From assembly GCA_023420245.1 (NCBI GenBank), contig JAEZWL010000140.1, positions 1 to 6,939 on the forward strand: a stretch of DNA of 6,939 nucleotides, given 5' to 3'. The notes beneath the pieces were generated by a model, which saw only the letters and a list, made by a program, of their open reading frames with translations, was not told where the DNA came from and did no database searches. This DNA is from Bacillota bacterium. GTDB taxonomy: Bacteria > Bacillota > Clostridia > Oscillospirales > Acutalibacteraceae. A program made the translations under genes and the position numbers. Numbering within the stretch: the first letter of the stretch is position 1; every line of letters begins with the position of its first letter. Below, piece by piece: positions 5,995-6,939 of the stretch.

Positions 5995-6689
5995 GTCCCC
6001 GAAAAATTCTGAGCGCCGCGGTGATTCTTGTTTTCGTTCCGGCCTCTATACTGTTTGGGGTTTACGGTCTAGACGACAGAAAATATTTTTATGTCAGCTT
6101 TATGATTCTTACTTTCTCCATCCTATCGTTTTTTCTGCTCTTCGAGCACAGAAAGCCGCAGGCGCGCGAGCTGGTTACGCTCGCCGTTTTATGCGCGCTT
6201 ACCGTTGCCTCAAGGGCGGCGTTTTTCCTGCTGCCGCAGATAAAACCGGTAGCTGCACTTGTAATCATTACCGGTGCCTGTCTCGGCGGACAGTCCGGCT
6301 TTCTTGTGGGAGCAATGAGTGCATTTGTCTCCAATTTTTTCTTCGGGCAGGGTCCGAACACTCCCTGGCAGATGTTCGGGTTCGGAAGCATTGGTCTCTT
6401 TGCAGGTCTTTTGTTTTCGAAAGGCTTGCTGAAACCAAGCCGTTTGTCTCTCTGTGTTTTTGGAGGTTTGTCAACCTTACTGCTTTACGGCGGAATTGTG
6501 AATCTCGGCACACTCCTGGTCAGTGGAATCCAACCGACACTTCCCGCTTACCTGACCTACTGCGCCGCCGCTCTGCCGTTTGACCTGATGCACGCGGCCT
6601 CAAGTGTAATGTTCCTGTATTTCCTCTCGCAGCCAATGACGGAAAAGCTGCGGAGAATGAAAACAAAGTACGGGATTTTAGAGCTGTAA
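5973..6689 (+). CDS. cbrT: ECF transporter S component, predicted cobalamin-specific (CbrT-like)
   Basis: This integral membrane subunit binds the vitamin and gives the ECF importer its specificity. The 238-residue protein has about six or seven hydrophobic segments, near 13-33, 38-57, 66-88, 92-123, 133-149, 158-184 and 195-219. The stretch GQGPNTPWQMFGFG (125-138), followed by a G-rich helix, is typical of a group of ECF S components. The start is TTG at 5973, the first usable codon after an in-frame TGA at 5967-5969. No in-frame ATG lies nearby: the first internal ones fall in the second membrane segment. The nearest ribosome-site match, GGAG at 5956-5959, is 13 bases away, so translation probably depends on coupling to the ATPase gene, which it overlaps by 22 bases. 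Specificity for cobalamin is inferred from the riboswitch at the head of the cluster and the DUF4430 neighbour; another substrate is possible if the cluster is not one regulon. Confidence 0.85.
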   Translation: MQKESQISPRKILSAAVILVFVPASILFGVYGLDDRKYFYVSFMILTFSILSFFLLFEHRKPQARELVTLAVLCALTVASRAAFFLLPQIKPVAALVIITGACLGGQSGFLVGAMSAFVSNFFFGQGPNTPWQMFGFGSIGLFAGLLFSKGLLKPSRLSLCVFGGLSTLLLYGGIVNLGTLLVSGIQPTLPAYLTYCAAALPFDLMHAASSVMFLYFLSQPMTEKLRRMKTKYGILEL

Positions 6690-6723
6690 AGAAATATACG
6701 TTGAAGAGCGTTCTTCTTTCTAT

Positions 6724-6770
6724 CGTACAAAAAGGGGATTTACGCAATGCGTAAATCCCCTTTTTGTACG
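6724..6770. terminator. Strong bidirectional terminator between the B12 operon and rnpB
   Basis: A perfect 22-bp inverted repeat (6724-6745 and 6749-6770) closes on loop AAT. The GGGGATTTACGC core is followed by a five-base T-run on the plus strand, and the matching A-run upstream gives the same on the minus strand. It starts 34 bases after the S-component stop and directly abuts the 3' end of the RNase P RNA, so one hairpin serves both convergent transcripts. A weak 5-bp hairpin (6703-6716) precedes it. Confidence 0.88.
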
Positions 6771-6939
6771 ACCAGGCTTGTAAGCCGAGTTCTGTCGTGA
6801 ACAGCCATCTATCTTGGCCGGATGTTACCATCGCGGCTCAGTGCCACCTTCTAGGGACGCGCCGGGCAGGCGCATAATGTCCCTCTGCGGTGTTGCTCCG
6901 AATAGGGTTTGCAGAGCCGCGCGGTCTCCCGCCCGCTGG
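6771..6939 (-). ncRNA. rnpB: RNase P RNA, class A, 3' portion (5' part outside window)
   Basis: RNase P RNA is the catalytic RNA that trims the 5' leader from precursor tRNAs. On the minus strand the signature GACAGAACTCGGCTTA is read at 6796-6781, close to the 3' end, preceded by the AGATAGATGGCTGTTCAC block that resembles the corresponding E. coli M1 RNA segment. Further upstream are AAACCCTATTCGGAGCAAC and GGCGGGAGACCGC, also matching class A layout. About 169 nt are visible, under half of the usual 350-400 nt. The 3' boundary is placed where CAAGCCTGGT meets the terminator hairpin and is uncertain by several bases. The P1 partner strand lies beyond the window edge. Confidence 0.93.

Noticed and set aside
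5966..6583. 205-codon plus-strand frame overlapping the S component
   Set aside because: The product is Cys/Arg-rich with no membrane pattern. The alternative frame at 5973-6689 gives a clear multi-spanning S component.
6520..6831. 103-codon minus-strand frame at the right end
   Set aside because: It runs from within the RNase P RNA through the shared terminator into the antisense of the S-component gene, so it is not a plausible protein gene.

Overview
The window looks like chromosomal DNA of an anaerobic Gram-positive Clostridia member. My best guess is the Oscillospirales/Ruminococcaceae, judged from the roughly 50% GC feel, a type III glutamine synthetase, a class A RNase P RNA, an SPKTG-type sortase signal and Firmicutes-style Shine-Dalgarno sequences. 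No mobile element, CRISPR array or tRNA was seen.

Layout: (1) Positions 1-752 hold the C-terminal third of a type III glutamine synthetase (glnN), cut by the window edge and followed by hairpins at 767-805 and 906-957. (2) Positions 971-1250 hold a sigma-A-like promoter, an inverted repeat around the predicted transcription start, a cobalamin (B12) riboswitch aptamer (1082-1225) and a strong ribosome-binding site. (3) Positions 1248-6689 hold five same-strand genes: a secreted PQQ-like beta-propeller with a C-terminal cell-wall sorting signal, a lipoprotein with a DUF4430 (transcobalamin-like) domain, and a complete ECF transporter made of the T component, a fused double ATPase and the S component. 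An intrinsic terminator lies between the propeller gene and the other four. (4) Positions 6724-6939 hold a strong bidirectional terminator and, on the minus strand, the 3' part of RNase P RNA (rnpB), which converges on the B12 operon.

Working model: the riboswitch marks the locus as a B12 uptake system. The ECF module (CbrT/CbrU/CbrV-like) would move cobalamin across the membrane. The DUF4430 lipoprotein, held above the membrane on a long Ser/Pro-rich tether, is a candidate corrinoid receptor, because its domain is related to the C-terminal part of intrinsic factor and transcobalamin. The wall-anchored propeller is a candidate outermost capture protein, conceptually similar to the Bacteroides BtuG propeller but attached to the Gram-positive wall. 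The ECF assignment is well supported. B12 binding by the two surface proteins is inferred from domain relationship and genomic context and is untested.
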